From Ornithodoros turicata (lineage: Eukaryota; Arthropoda; Arachnida; Ixodida; Argasidae), in NCBI RefSeq assembly GCF_037126465.1, contig NC_088202.1:97991962-98055961 (forward strand): a stretch of 64,000 nucleotides of DNA, read 5' to 3'. The translations under genes and the position numbers were made by a program. Positions 22,298 through 33,839 of this stretch are shown here, piece after piece (position 1 is the first letter of the stretch; every line of letters begins with the position of its first letter). The notes under the pieces were generated by a model that worked only from the letters and a program-made list of their open reading frames with translations, had not been told where the DNA came from and made no database searches.

Positions 22298-22983
22298 AGA
22301 CTTGTGCCCGTTACTCGAAAAAAGTAATTGATTACCGTTACCTCTACGCAAAAAGTAATTGATTACCGTTACCAATTACTCGACTCCAAATGTAATTGAG
22401 TAACGCGTAAAAAAGTAACGCATTACTCCGGTCGTTACTCTGTATTCACACAAATTATATCCGTCTTTGTGTGCCTCAGAAAAAAAAAAAAGTTCAACAG
22501 CGGAACAGCTGAAATAACACACACACAAAAAAAAAAAACGCGTAGGACAGGTAGATCTCTGCGTCTACAGTGTTTATCGCCAGGGAAGACGTTGACCCGA
22601 TTGTGGAAGAACATTGCCTGGAAGTTCCCCATGACTCACTAAACCTCCGAAGATTCAGGTACCACCACATTGGTGTAGGAAGAAATTAGAAAGAGAGACC
22701 CTGAAATTCCAGAACGTTATTACAATGACCTGCGCTTGCTATAGTACAACGATCCAACAAAGGCTGACGGCAGTAGGGGTTTGACTTAGCGAAGAACATC
22801 TGAAAGATAAGTTAATCTCTACCGGAAAAGTAATCAATTACTGAGTAGTCGTTTACTCGAAAAATTACTTTTACAGTAAAGCAACTGATTACTCGAAATA
22901 GAGACGATTAGACGAAAAATTACTCAAAAATGTAATTTGTTTACAAGTAACGCAATTCCTAGTAACGCGTTAGGCACAAGTCT
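22298..22983. mobile_element. 686-bp hAT-like MITE with 8-bp duplication
   Basis: TIR AGACTTGTGCCC/T is at both ends. Flanking 8-mers are CTACTCTC (22290-22297) and CTACTCTT (22984-22991), seven of eight identical, which fits hAT integration. The subterminal DNA is packed with AGTAATTGATTACCG and GTAACGCGTT motifs. The interior has no transposase. The same subterminal motif type marks the outer hAT at 43772-54328. Confidence 0.85.
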
Positions 22984-22991
22984 CTACTCTT

Positions 22992-24547
22992 CATTGAGTG
23001 GTCACACCTCATTGTGCAGTTAAGTCGGGGCCACAAGCAACATTAACGGATTTTCAGTGCTACAGATACGAACAAGTTTTCAACCGTGCTCGCGGAAAAA
23101 GTTCATCTGTGTTCATTTTGCTTTGCTTCGCGTCCGTCCTATTTTCTAGATTGTTTAGTTGTTTTATGCACCCCCATACAAAGCAAATAGTAGCAAAGTG
23201 GAATCTCGTAAAATGAAGGTCGCTTAAGCAGAACAACTCTTTGGTATTGTATTTGTGCAATGCAAAAATACTCCCATTACTTTAAATCAAATTTTTTGCA
23301 CATCAGGGTAAACGAAATATAGACAGTTAACTCACCAGACAAGTCTCGGGTTTCAAGATGAGGGCTCGCTATTCCCTGTTGCGAAATTTTCTATTTCAAC
23401 ATACACAGTCTTGAGACAAAGAAAATGTTCGATTGCTTCATAAGATGATATGTCATGCTTAAAAGTTCGGTATCACCATTCCCAATATTCGCGGTGTCAC
23501 TAGCTTTACAAATTTTCGATGTCTGTCGATGTCGCTTTCGCGAATGAAAGCCACATTTTAGTGACCGTTATGCTAAGCAGGGTTATGCTTAGCAGGGCGC
23601 ACACGCCGGAACAACTCATTAGTTAGGTTATCATCACGTTCGTCCAAGTTTTGTGTTTGCAATTTTTGTCCATGTTAGTTAAAGTTGGCTTTTTGTCATT
23701 TTTCTGCGAACGATTGTGCATTTTAGGCAGCTTATTTTCAAATTGGGGGACCATGACACATTTATTTCCTGCAGCTTACTTTGCAACGTGGATTTCGATC
23801 ACTTAGCTTCGAGGTACAACCGGTTCGTGGTGCCCTCCAACTTTTTCCGAGCCCTATCGCTCCGCGCATCCTAGTTCAAGCCCTTCCGCTTCCGGTGGTG
23901 AATGCCACTTGGCTAGGCAGCTAGGCTAGATTATTTTCGATTGCGGCACCGAAGCGTGCGCACTATGCGCTCACACTGTCGACCGCCGCCCTTTTACCCT
24001 CGGTTTGGTGCACGGTCCCTGGTCCAGTCCCGCTCAGATGCTCGAAGGTGTCCGTCACCTTCGAGAGTTTGTCATCAACCGGCTTCGCCACCGTGCGTTG
24101 ATCACCTGAATTTCCTTCTCTACGACTGGCACTGGGGCTTGCTGGCCGGCATCAGCCCCATCCCATCATCGTTTCTTTGTGTGTGCGCGCGCGTGTGTGT
24201 GGAGGGGGGTGGGTGGGTATAGTTAGCCATGTTGGGGAATACGGGCCAATACGACAAGCACTTTGGTGGTCAGAATAGCCGTTCCAACGTGGGAACGCAG
24301 GTTCTTTTTTTTAATGATTATAACTGACAGGAATCAAGAAGCTTCGTTTGGAGAAAGTGGCACCTCTGCGACCTATTCCCGACTAGGGAAAATGGGACAC
24401 GTATTGCGGATACCGCCGAGAGCCTCGCGTCCCGAAGTGTTAAAAGGAGAGAACGTAGAACATAAGAACACCTTTCCCCGTTGTCAGGTAGATTGCAAGT
24501 GAATTCGGTTTGAAGGAGGAAGTCAGCTGGTTCATTTCGCCAAGGAA
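22992..24547. other. Unassigned stretch
   Basis: No gene supported. A GC-rich block at 23880-24230 contains a 93-codon frame with a (TG)n microsatellite at its 3' end and no known motif. It may be part of an unrecognised repeat. Confidence 0.35.
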
Positions 24548-25050
24548 AGTCCCAGATTAGATTAGATTAGAAGTAGAAATAAAGAAATGGAAACGTAGGT
24601 CGCACTGACCAGCTGTTCCATGACGCTTGATGCGTGAAAGCATTGAGTGATTTAAAATAATACTTCAGCACGTATATCTTCGAGGTAGTTCACCACGGCA
24701 CACAGCGCAGGTTGTTGATACTGCTTTGGCCAGCTCTCGAGTACCTTCTCGACACTAAAAGGTCGCATGCCAAGTTTAACGAGGGCGTTCTTCAGTGTTT
24801 GCCCACTAGAGTCGAAGCGTCGGCAGGTGACCAGCACGTGCTCCGTGTTTTCCACTGTTCCGCAAGTTGAGCAGCTCGGCGATCCAACGGCACCAATCTT
24901 ATGGAGGAATGCTGCTGATGTCACAGGAAAGTCCCAGGAGCGTCGGCGGTACTGTTGCGTGTTTGTATGTTGAATCAAGTTGCCGGTCGAGTTAGCTCGG
25001 AGTGCAACATAAAAGCTCAATTGCTTCAGAGGCATTGTGAGAGGTGAATT
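24548..25050 (-). mobile_element. 5'-truncated LINE: ORF2 carboxyl end with zinc knuckle
   Basis: The minus strand encodes an open 127-residue tail (24652-25035). It contains SCSTCGTVENTEHVLVTC, a C-x2-C-x8-H-x4-C arrangement typical of the carboxyl end of RNase H-bearing LINE ORF2 proteins, and ends IRAEVLF before a TAA. A 3' UTR of about 90 bp leads to (TCTAA)n, seen as GATTAGATTAGATTAGA at 24555 on the plus strand, the presumed microsatellite tail. Everything upstream of the knuckle is missing, so this is a short truncated insertion. The reading frame is undamaged, suggesting a younger insertion than the copy at 4.56 kb. Confidence 0.75.
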
Positions 25051-25852
25051 GGAGTAAGTTTATGTGGATAAGACTCTAAGTACAGGCTAACTGGTGAAGA
25101 ATTGCCAAAAGTAACTCCGAGACGGAAAGAACATATACCACACCACCACCACCACCACCACAAATTCTCGACGTCAACCGACGACAACGTTGACGATGAA
25201 GGGGATAGAAGGACGCCCGTTGGGACAGAACTTTTCGAGGCCACCTCCGGGGACTCCTCGCCGTTGTGAGATAAGTGCTCCAGGGGTTGAACTTTTCGTT
25301 GCAGTCTGAGCTATACTTTGATTTGTGTAGCCTGCGGAACCACGTACGTCACAGTCTCCTCTGTTGCACATGCCAGTTTGCTATTGCTGTTTGCCGGAAA
25401 GTGTGAATCAGTTTGTATGGGTATAGTGTATGTCAGTGAGTAAATTGGATGCAGTAGTTTGTTACAACAAAATGTCCCCGTTCACGTCTCCATCAAACAG
25501 CCACCCGCCACGCTACTCGCGGAGCCCAAATCGTTATATTATACACGGATCTTGGGTGCTACTCGACATAACCCCCACGGCGGTGACAGGGATTGCACTG
25601 TATTGAACCTTCCCAATCTAATTTCAGCAAAGTCACTATTTTCAGGACAGGACAACCCAACACACGAGCCTCATCTGCCTACCAATAATGAAAGAAGGAA
25701 ACATTATACTGTTGAGAAAGTGAGACGACAAAAGTAGTGCATTATGGTGAAGTTGTCAGGCTGTACTGTGCGATCCGAAGAGATCCAACCCAGAGCAGTA
25801 TAATGTACTACTTGGGGTGCTACGTCACATCCTTCTTCTGTGCGTCAGTACT
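25051..25852. other. Unassigned stretch
   Basis: No gene supported. A (CCA)n microsatellite lies at 25139-25160. Short open frames carry no motif. Confidence 0.4.
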
Positions 25853-27880
25853 CATTTCATTTATTCATAACCCAAAGGCCCTAAAAGGGCATTACTTGGG
25901 TGAGTAGGTGAGGCAACAATACAACGATAATAAAACACTGAACGAAGAATACATGTTATAACAAATACATGGTGACATAAATACGGCATAATCAGTTCAG
26001 TAGTCGTGGATTATCTAACAATTCAACAATTAACAAGAATGGTCGAGAAGGTGGAAGAGAAAAACCCTGTTTCGAATGATTATGAGATGGCCTGATCTAG
26101 AGCGTCCTGGAAGCGAGTGGGTGAAACGAGGGACACTATGTCGTGTGAGAGGTTATTCCAAGCAACTGAGGTGCGCGGGAAGAATGAGCCGGTGAACCTT
26201 GATGTTTTACGGGCGAAACGTGTCACTTTGTATTGATGATCAATGCGAGAAGAGATGAAATGAGCTGGGACAATGTATGGTCGTACAGCAAGAGGAGAAT
26301 GGAACATCTTGTGGAAAAGACAGAGGCTGGCTATGGCCCTTCGGCGACGTAGTGGTGGAAGGTCAAGGGATTGTTTTAGTCCAGAGATGCTAGCGCCACG
26401 GTGATTGTTATTTGTAATGAATCGTGCAGCCCTGTTTTGAATCTTCTCAATCTCGTCAGATAAAAACAGGGCCGGAGGATTCCAAACGGCAGAAGCATAT
26501 TCCAGCTGGGGGCGGACAAGGGTTAGATAGGAAGGGCGCTTGATCAAGTCAGCTGAAGCTAAATGGAGGTTACGTCGCAGGTATCCGAAAGTACGAGTAG
26601 CCTTGGCAGTAATGTTAGCGATATGCAGATTCCACGACAGATTCGATTGTAAAGTGAGGCCTATGTATTTGTAAGATGTATTAGATGGGATAATAGCAGT
26701 GTCGAATCGGTACGTATGGGGAAATTTCGGTTTGTTCCTGCAAAATGGCACGTGACAGCATTTATGTTTAGTGGCATAAGCCACTTCTTACACCACTCAT
26801 GTATTATTAAAAGATCTTGTTGGAGGTTTGTGAGTTCATTAGTAGTAGTTATGTGTCTATAAACTACACAATCGTCAGCAAACAACCTTATATTTGAGGT
26901 GATGTGAGACGGGAGGTCGTTAATGTAGATCACAAAGAGTAGTGAACCAAGAACAGTGCCTTGCGGAATACCTGACGCGACGTTGACGAATCCGGAAGTG
27001 TGGTTATTAGCTGCGACTGACTGTGAGCGCGTAGTGAGAAATTTGGGGATTCAGGTTAGGATGGACGGGTCAATGGACATGCATTGGAGTTTTAGTAGCA
27101 GCCGATTGTGAGGAACACGGTCGAAGGCGCGAGAAAAATCTAAAAAGATAGCGTCTGTCTGATAGCCTTTGTGAAGGTTGCCATGTAGGTCATGTACAAA
27201 CTGCGCAAGTTGTGGTTCGCATGAATGACCCTTACGGAAACCATGTTGGTGCTGATAAATTTTGTTTAGGCTCTCTAAGTGATTCATGACATGAGAGTAG
27301 ATTATGTGTTCTAAGATCTTGCATGTCACACTTGTAAGTGAAATGGGTTTGATAGTTATCTGGGGAGCACTTATTTCCTTTCTTGTCGACGCGGATGACT
27401 TTACCTAATCGCCAGTCTAATGGTACCTGACCTGTGCTGACGGATTGTGAAAAGATGACTGATAGGTAGATAGCGGAAGTCTCTTTAATGCCTGTCAGAA
27501 GTTTGAAACCAATACTGTCAAAGCCTGCTGAGGACGTGATCTTTAAAGAGTCAATTATTTTGATAATACCGGGTACCGTAATGACTAACGGTTCCATGGG
27601 AGGGTATGGAGATGGTGGAGGTAAGGGAAAGGCCAAGGGGTCTTCGACCGTGAAGACGCTGGCGAAGGTGCGACTAAAAGCGTTGCAACATTCAGATGGT
27701 TCAACCACCAGGCCGTTCTCGTTAGTAAGTTGGATGTCGGAACTGTAGCGCGGGTTGATTATATTCCAAAACTTGCGGGGGTTAATACTGAGAGCAGCTT
27801 TGACCATGCGGAGACGGAAGCAACGAGAAACCTGGTTGAGCAGTTTCAGTATATTCCAAATACCGCTCCGAACAAGAGGA
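25853..27880 (-). pseudogene. LINE of CR1/L2-like type, reverse transcriptase fossil
   Basis: The minus strand encodes, in order: NPRKFWNIINP (27.78 kb), a KIIDSLKITSSAGFDSIG stretch (27.55 kb), the RT palm block FRKGHSCEPQLAQFVHDLHG and DFSRAFDRVPHNRLLLKL (27.1-27.25 kb), SGIPQGTVLGSLLFVIYIND (26.93-26.98 kb), the catalytic FADDCVVY (26.88 kb), and the carboxyl domain KYIGLTLQSNLSWNLHI, LEYASAVWNPP, IQNRAARFI, LPPLRRRRAIASL. A stop occurs at about 27.05 kb (SILT* in the same frame) and frameshifts near 27.33 and 26.77 kb. The endonuclease is missing, so the copy is 5'-truncated. The 3' end at about 25.86 kb reads ATGAATAAATGAAATGAG on the minus strand, like the TGAA-type tails of L2/CR1 elements. 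Clade placement is inference. Confidence 0.85.
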
Positions 27881-27984
27881 TATGATTTCAGTTACTGTGA
27901 TATCGCACTCCGTTATGCCTCGAAAGGGAGCACTTTCACTTCGCAGTACTCTTCAAAGGCTACAGCATAAGCCATAGTGTCGAA

Positions 27985-28155
27985 TGCGCTCAAAGCTCCT
28001 TCGACGTTTTTGGACAGAATAGGACCTCGATCCTTATTGTGAAAGGGTTCATTAATTCATTCCCCACATCACCACCAGCATTGGGGTAGAATATCGCCCC
28101 TGGCGATGAAACTCCCCGTTCATCATCGTAAAATAAAGTTTTTGTTTGTCCAAGC
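27985..28155 (+). mobile_element. LINE family X 3' end, copy 2
   Basis: A translated tail homologous to LKALLTFLDTIGLRSLL (here ALKAPSTFLDRIGPRSLL) ends in TGA at about 28046. The shared 3' UTR follows: CATTGGGGTAGAATATCGCC, CTGGCGATGAAACTCCCC, and terminal AAAATAAAGTTTTTGTTTGT. It abuts the 5' side of the minus-strand LINE fossil; the exact junction is unclear. Confidence 0.75.
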
Positions 28156-28613
28156 ACGAGATGTGAGTACTCGTGTTATCTCATCTCCGTAGATGTTAAC
28201 GTAATCTCAGTAGAAGGGCACATTTATGTCAGCGGAGATATTGATCGCACAGACTTTAACGCAGGCGGCTCCCCCGCACCGCATAAGCTCCAGCTTTTCA
28301 AACGGACAGTGTCAGCAACTGCTCCGGCTGGCACATTCCTACATTGGACTCTTCCTCATAATTAGCACTCGGAATTTTGCGTCGACATTTTTCCAGCGGT
28401 TTCCAGACTGAAATATGAAACCAAAAGAGAATTATCCTTAATGAATGCGCCAGTGCTTCAGTGGGTCTAGTACATTATCTTCATGGTACGCGCATGGGCT
28501 TTCTATATGCAGGAACACGTGGAGTCTTTCAGGAAGAAAAATTTTATTAATGGAACGTACGGTGATAAAGCTTGATTGTAGCACAGCTCCCAGAGCTGTT
28601 CTAGAGAGCTTAA

Positions 28614-29081
28614 AGGGGTTGAGAAACCACACGGATAGAACTTTGTCTCTGGCAGGGTCTGTACTCCCACTCCACGCACTTAATATGCAAAGTCCCACCT
28701 CCCACATCCTGTTATTTTTTTATGCTACCGAGTGTTAAAAATCGCCCATTTTCAAGGCCTCCGCCGCCCGTGGCGCCTGGCGGTGCCGAGCAGCTCCATG
28801 AAATAGCGTTTGCGTCCCAGCATTCGCCGCGTTCCTGTTCACAGGCGTAGTCATGGGGACGGCAAACTAAGCACTTCCGTTTCGCGCTCGGTATACGTCA
28901 TACCGAAATCGGGCGAGGAGGAGGCGAGCCAAGAGTGAAAGGATCTCCTGATATTCAAAGTGCCATAACTCCGTGAAGCGGGAGTGCGGCGTGAAAGGGT
29001 TTCGTCGGAGAAGCTTTGTTACACATAAATCTACATTTCAACCATGATTTCGTGATATTCGGGATTGGATTCACAACCCCT
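28614..29081. mobile_element. 468-bp TTAA-target MITE
   Basis: The left junction TTAA precedes AGGGGTTGAGAAACC. The right end in reverse is AGGGGTTGTGAATCC, giving an 11-12-bp TIR. The right target copy reads TGAA (29082-29085), one change from TTAA. The target choice and AGGG start match the MITE inside the LINE at 47184. Target site suggests a piggyBac-type transposase source; that is inference. No coding potential. Confidence 0.65.
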
Positions 29082-29085
29082 TGAA

Positions 29086-30711
29086 ATGGTGTCAAAAATA
29101 TCGGATACACTGCCGTCTTCCCAGTTGTACTAGTAGGACTGCAAATTCGGAATGTATTCAGCTTAAAGAGAAAATCACATCCGGGAACATGTGTGTAAGA
29201 CCGATACAGTAGTGTTTGGCATACCGCATCACCAGTTTACTTGGCAAAATTTCTCTTTCACAAACAGCTTATATATTACCTAAATAGACGAGTTCTCACT
29301 GCCTCTGCACCTAAGGGAGCCCCAGCGATAGTGACATCTTGATGACGTCAGGCAGGCACACGAATGGGATGGCAGCGCAGGCGGTTATGTTCGAGTTTGT
29401 CTACTTCGTGTTCGGATCCCAATACACTAGGTGAAGAGTCCTCGGTACATGCACCGGATTTCGCTTATGAGTGTGAGTTGTGACGCTACCACGTGACGTG
29501 GAACACGGTGTTACGTTTCTGGCTCTATGAACACGTCCGCCGTTAAACCAGAAGTGACATTCCATGAAATGATCAGAGAGCTTCCGCGACCTGCAGACGC
29601 CCGCCCTCGAGCTGGTCGCTGTAGGGCGTTCGCTGATTGAACTTGTCCGTGTGACGTTTTCTCCTATTTCCAGAGACAGAATTCCGGCATACTCTCAACA
29701 TCCCATATCTGCTCTTGCCATGCATTACATCAAATTGCACAGGAACTGTTTCACTAATTCGCTTTCCCCACGTTATCATGTCCCAAACACCACTGATGCT
29801 ATCGCAGGATTGCTGGATATTTCTTACGTCTTCACCAGCCAAGTATATTATCCTATGAAATATCCACGTAATATTATCACTTTGCCAACTATTGGAACAT
29901 AAGAATATTAACACCTCTGACTGCATTAAACGAGTTCTGTTGAAGTGTTTATAATTTCTACAAGTCAGACACTGCACATACGATGATCGCAAAGAGTGAT
30001 GTGCAGTTTGCTTGTTATACGGTTTCGCTGTTTTCGTTAGGAAGGGTGTTTGTTTTCCCTAATTCCAGCATGCATGCGTACACGTTGATCGCTTTAGAAT
30101 ATGCCCCATATTTAGCGTTTTATGTGCTCTCCTGTAGCCTGATCATAAGGTGCTTATGGAAAGGTGATCAAATTACATATACCCAAACAATTCCGGGCTC
30201 TAAAATACAGCTTTCAGATATTTCCCATGCAGCTGACGCGGTTCGTTCCTATCATCTTCCTTCGGCATTTCAAATCATTATCCCACTTATCAAATTTCTC
30301 AATTTCCCGCTGGTCGCAAAATAAAACAAAAGTCGAAACTAGTAAAAATAGCGTAAACCGAGACACGTCCGCGGATAAACGCCGTAATGAACAAGGATTG
30401 ATTGCGGGCGGCAAACAATTACGTGAACACAGGATAGCGAACTGCACTCAAACCCAGGTTGGATTGAGCCGCTTTCATGCCGCCAAATTATTTGTTGTCC
30501 ATGATCAAGTTGTTTCTCATCGTGGGCTTGCTAGCCGCTTCAGCGTAATCAACACTCCACATTATTTTTCTATCTTTTTGAACGATGCTGTAGCGTACTG
30601 AACAAAGGATGCGAGTTTATCTTTGTTATGTTCGTTGAGTCCTGTTCATTCCTGCAGGAAACAAAGCAGCGACGCGTTATTTGTAGGTATTGTACGTAAA
30701 TAAATTAAATA
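29086..30711. other. Unassigned stretch
   Basis: No gene supported. Frames of 139 (minus, 29573-29992), 113 (plus, 29983-30324) and 145 codons (plus, 30164-30601) are open but overlap each other and lack motifs or credible splice context. Confidence 0.35.
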
Positions 30712-30713
30712 TA

Positions 30714-31993
30714 CAAGGGTCATTGAAGGCTGATTGACCGAGATTCTTGCTCGAGAAGAATCAGCGAGGAAGAGAGTGTGTGAGTTTCTTTGAATAAAAC
30801 TTTCGGGAGACGAAGTGCAATGGTTCTCGGGGCAGCAGCACGTGCAGCAACGGAAGCTGTGATGGCGGCGATTGTGTGTCTGTAGCTGTGGAACAGCGAC
30901 ACATAACCAAGTCCTTTGTGATGGATAACGTCAAACCATCTGAGATTTTGCAAAGATTACACGCAGAGGAAAGAATATAGGCAGGGGAACAAACGATGTC
31001 TAGGGGAAGAGTGTGCGAATGGTGCAGACAGTTTGGAGAAGGACGGGATATGGTGACGAACGACCCACGTGGACACGTTCGTCAAACTGCAGTCACTCCA
31101 GTCAACATCGCAGGCGTTGAGTAAGTCATCCTCGAAAACCGGCGAGTAATAGTTCCGGGCAATGCAGTCGAGCGTAATATTAGCGTTGGCAGTGTGGAGA
31201 CAATCATTCTCGAGCACTTACAGTTCCTCAAGGTCTCTGCAAAATGGGTTCCCCGACATCTCACCTGTGACCAGAAGGGAGCGCGCATGGCAGTCTCTGA
31301 GCAGCTGCTGCACCGGTTTCAAATCGAGGGGGACGAATTTTTGCAATCAGGCATAATTTGTGATGAAACCTGGATGCATCATTTCACCCCAGAGACAAAA
31401 AGCACCAGCGTGGAATGGCGACATAAGACTTCCCAGCCCAAAGAAAAGCAAGATGCAGCCCCCTGCTGGGAAGTTCGTTGGAACTGTCTTCTGGGACACG
31501 CGGGACGTCATCTGTGTGTATTTCTTGGAGCAAGGGGTTACGATTAATGCTCAGTACTACTCCACGTTAATAAAGGGTGCAGTGAGAAATGAAGTTCACA
31601 CAAAAAGACCTCGGATGTTGTCTGGAAAGGCCATTCTTTATTAAAATGCTCGGTCTCACAAGGCAAATTTGGCAGGTAGCAACCCTACGCCGGAAAGCTT
31701 TTCCCCGTGCCCCTTACAGCCCAGATTTAGCCACAAGCGATTGCCATTTGTACAGCACTTTGTACGAAAGGCGTTGCACACAGATGAAGCCCTCCAGAAA
31801 GATGTCCTGCAATTGCTATACGCCAGGATTCCACTTCTTTCTACTCCAAAGGTATCAAAAAGTTGCCACAGCAATGGCAGCGGTGTTTAGATCCGCACGG
31901 TGAATGCTTTGAAACTCACATACTTTGGTGCTTCTCGAATTTTCCACTGTATTTAAAGAAATAAAAGTATCCATCAACCTTGAACAACCCTTG
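30714..31993 (+). mobile_element. Full-length mariner element (1280 bp, dead)
   Basis: TIRs CAAGGGTCATTGAAGGCTGA and, in reverse, CAAGGGTTGTTCAAGGTTGA bound the element, with TA at 30712-30713 and 31994-31995. The length is that of a complete mariner. The interior encodes a decayed transposase described separately. Not close to the mariner at 45433: TIRs and protein differ, so two mariner lineages are present. Confidence 0.9.
30921..31900 (+). pseudogene. Mariner transposase pseudogene
   Basis: From an ATG at 30921 the frame reads an amino-terminal helix-turn-helix region (SRGRVCEWCRQFGEGRD, 30.98-31.06 kb) interrupted by stops after EERI and after NIAGVE. It goes on with ENRRVIVPGNAVERNISVGS, the linker motif KWVPRHLT (31.24 kb) and the first catalytic block CDETWMHHFTPE (31.36 kb), whose Asp is kept. 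A frameshift near 31.43 kb follows. In the new frame are GTVFWDTRD and YYSTLIKGA. At the second catalytic site (expected DNARPHTA) the codon before NAR is TAA, so that Asp is lost. A further shift leads to APYSPDLATSDCHL, the third catalytic block. It cannot make active enzyme. Confidence 0.9.
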
Positions 31994-32263
31994 TAGAAGT
32001 GCACCCCAAGAGACTATACCACTATTAATACGCTTTTCTAATCTTAGACTCAAATGGCATGGAGAAAATAATTTGATGATGAAAAAATGTGAATACGATG
32101 TCACCAATAACAGAACTATATGCCTGACGCCTGAGTATTTTACTCAACTATGTACTGATATGTGAAAATATCCGCACACCCGCAAATACTAATATTAGTC
32201 AGCAAGCGCATGCAAAATGTCAACGCTGTCGGTATAGCTCGTCAAAGAAGCAAATAAGCGACA

Positions 32264-32498
32264 TGGTGGTGGGGTGGTGGTGATGGTGAAAGGGCTCGCC
32301 GTTGTCGGCCTCACAGATGTGGGCAACGTCACGACTGACGCCATAGGGAATGTGCGCCCTGGGCCGACATATGTCTGAAAAGGTCTGAGGAAAACCCAGG
32401 AAAAGCCCCAGACAGCACAGCCGGCACCGGGATTCGAACCCGGGTACCTCCAAATCTCGACGTGACATGGCCAGCACGCTAACCACTGAGCTCGTACT
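32264..32498 (-). mobile_element. SINE-A, copy 4 (nearly complete)
   Basis: Minus strand: A box CTCAGTGGTTAGCGTGCTGG, B box GGGTTCGAATCCCGG, body CTGTCTGGGGCTTTTCCTGG, CAGACATATGTCGGCCCAGG (shortened here by loss of the AGTTCCCTTAGAAG segment), CGTCAGTCGTGACGTTGCCC, GGCCGACAACGGCGAGCCC, then a CACCATCACCACCACCCC tail. Both Pol III boxes are near consensus, so this is the best-preserved head of the family in the window. Confidence 0.85.
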
Positions 32499-33312
32499 CC
32501 TGTTACATACACAGTCTTAAACAATGATTGAAACAAATAGTCATTGAACTTGCACCTGCGCCACCAAGCGTATAACGTGTCAACTTCTCAAAGAGCATCG
32601 GATCTAATGTTCCCTGGCAGGTTGACACGCTTGGTGGCGGTACGCTCATGGTCCAATACCATTTGTTTCAATTATCATTGCCCGAGTGACATGGGTATCA
32701 GACATTTTGCTAGAAACCCAGCTGCTCCATTTATCAAGCAATCTATCAAGATGCACCATGCACAATATTCTTACTGTACAGTTTCATGTGACTGCGCGCG
32801 ATTAAATTTACAAAAGCTTCTTCAAAAAGCAGCCACGAGCGATGCGCGTGACAACGAGGGCGCGGCACGATCTCCCGATAAGACGTAATCAATGCCATTG
32901 TGACGTAGATCAGGCCAGCAAGCAGGCGCGAGGCCTAACTTTCCACTGAAAATTTGCCCGCTCCGGAGACGGCGTGGCGCTACCGAAGGCGTAGCCTCCA
33001 CGTCAAGTTATCTGGCTCACGACTCCCTGAAGGAGTTGAGCTGTTTCTAGAGGGTGTCAAAGACCTCTATGATCTTCGTTCTTGCACACGAGCGTATGCT
33101 ATCGGTTGTACAGTATCTGAAGCCGAAAATGACAACATCATAGAAGGGGCCTTCACTGCTTCATTATCGTTGCATTAATGTAGTAGCGCACTAAGTGCTA
33201 TGGGGATTTGTTCACATAAGACCAGCATGGACAAATACGCGTTAGGTAAGATAGCCCAGTGGAAAGTGCATCAGAGCGTGTGTCAAGAACGTGACGTCTT
33301 AATTGGACGAGA
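32499..33312. other. Unassigned stretch
   Basis: No gene supported. CGCCACCAAGCGT.. at about 32560 and its near-complement CACGCTTGGTGGCGG at 32626 form an imperfect inverted repeat about 70 bp apart. Short frames lack motifs. Confidence 0.4.
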
Positions 33313-33500
33313 TCCAGTGACCTAGTGGCTACGATGACAGCATTCCACGCAGAGACTGGTAGGTGACCCGGGTTCGAACCTGGGCGCCGGCTATGCTGTC
33401 TGGGTGTTTTCTCTCGGTTTTCCTCAGACGCTTTAAGACAAACATCGGCACAGTTCCTTGCGAAGTCGGCTCCGGACGCACGATGCACCCCGAGCAACAT
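33313..33500 (+). mobile_element. SINE-A, copy 5
   Basis: A degenerate A box (GACCTAGTGGCTACGATG), B box GGGTTCGAACCTGGG at 33370, body CTGTCTGGGTGTTTTCTC, CTCAGACGCTTTAAGACAAA, CATCGGCACAGTTCC and GAAGTCGGCTCCGGACGCAC. The 3' half is diverged and lacks the CAC tail. Confidence 0.75.
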
Positions 33501-33839
33501 GCCGCCAGGCAGAGCGCTCGGCAACACCACCACTGAAAGGCATGTTCGCATATCGTTTCCGTTTTACGGTAACGTATGCATGTGCTACAACACCTTGGCA
33601 GTGGTCACAAGTGCGTTCGACCATGGGTAGAGCTGAAAGCTGATTAAGGATAGCAAATTAATCATCTGATTCAGTCATTATTTGGTCATCTGAATCATGA
33701 CAGTAAACGAAAAGTAATCAACAAGTTCAGTCTCCAACCGGGAGCTTGGTTGCTTGGCAGAACAAAAACGTTAATATAATAATAACGGGCATAACGTAAA
33801 TAACTCGGAGTAGATTTACATGTAAAGCGAGTACTCATA

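Noticed and set aside
24925..24940. GGAAAGTCCCAG shared with 24.54 kb as a LINE target duplication
   Set aside because: The right copy lies inside the LINE reading frame, so it cannot be the flanking duplication.
29573..30601. Three overlapping frames of 113-145 codons
   Set aside because: They overlap on both strands and show no recognisable family.
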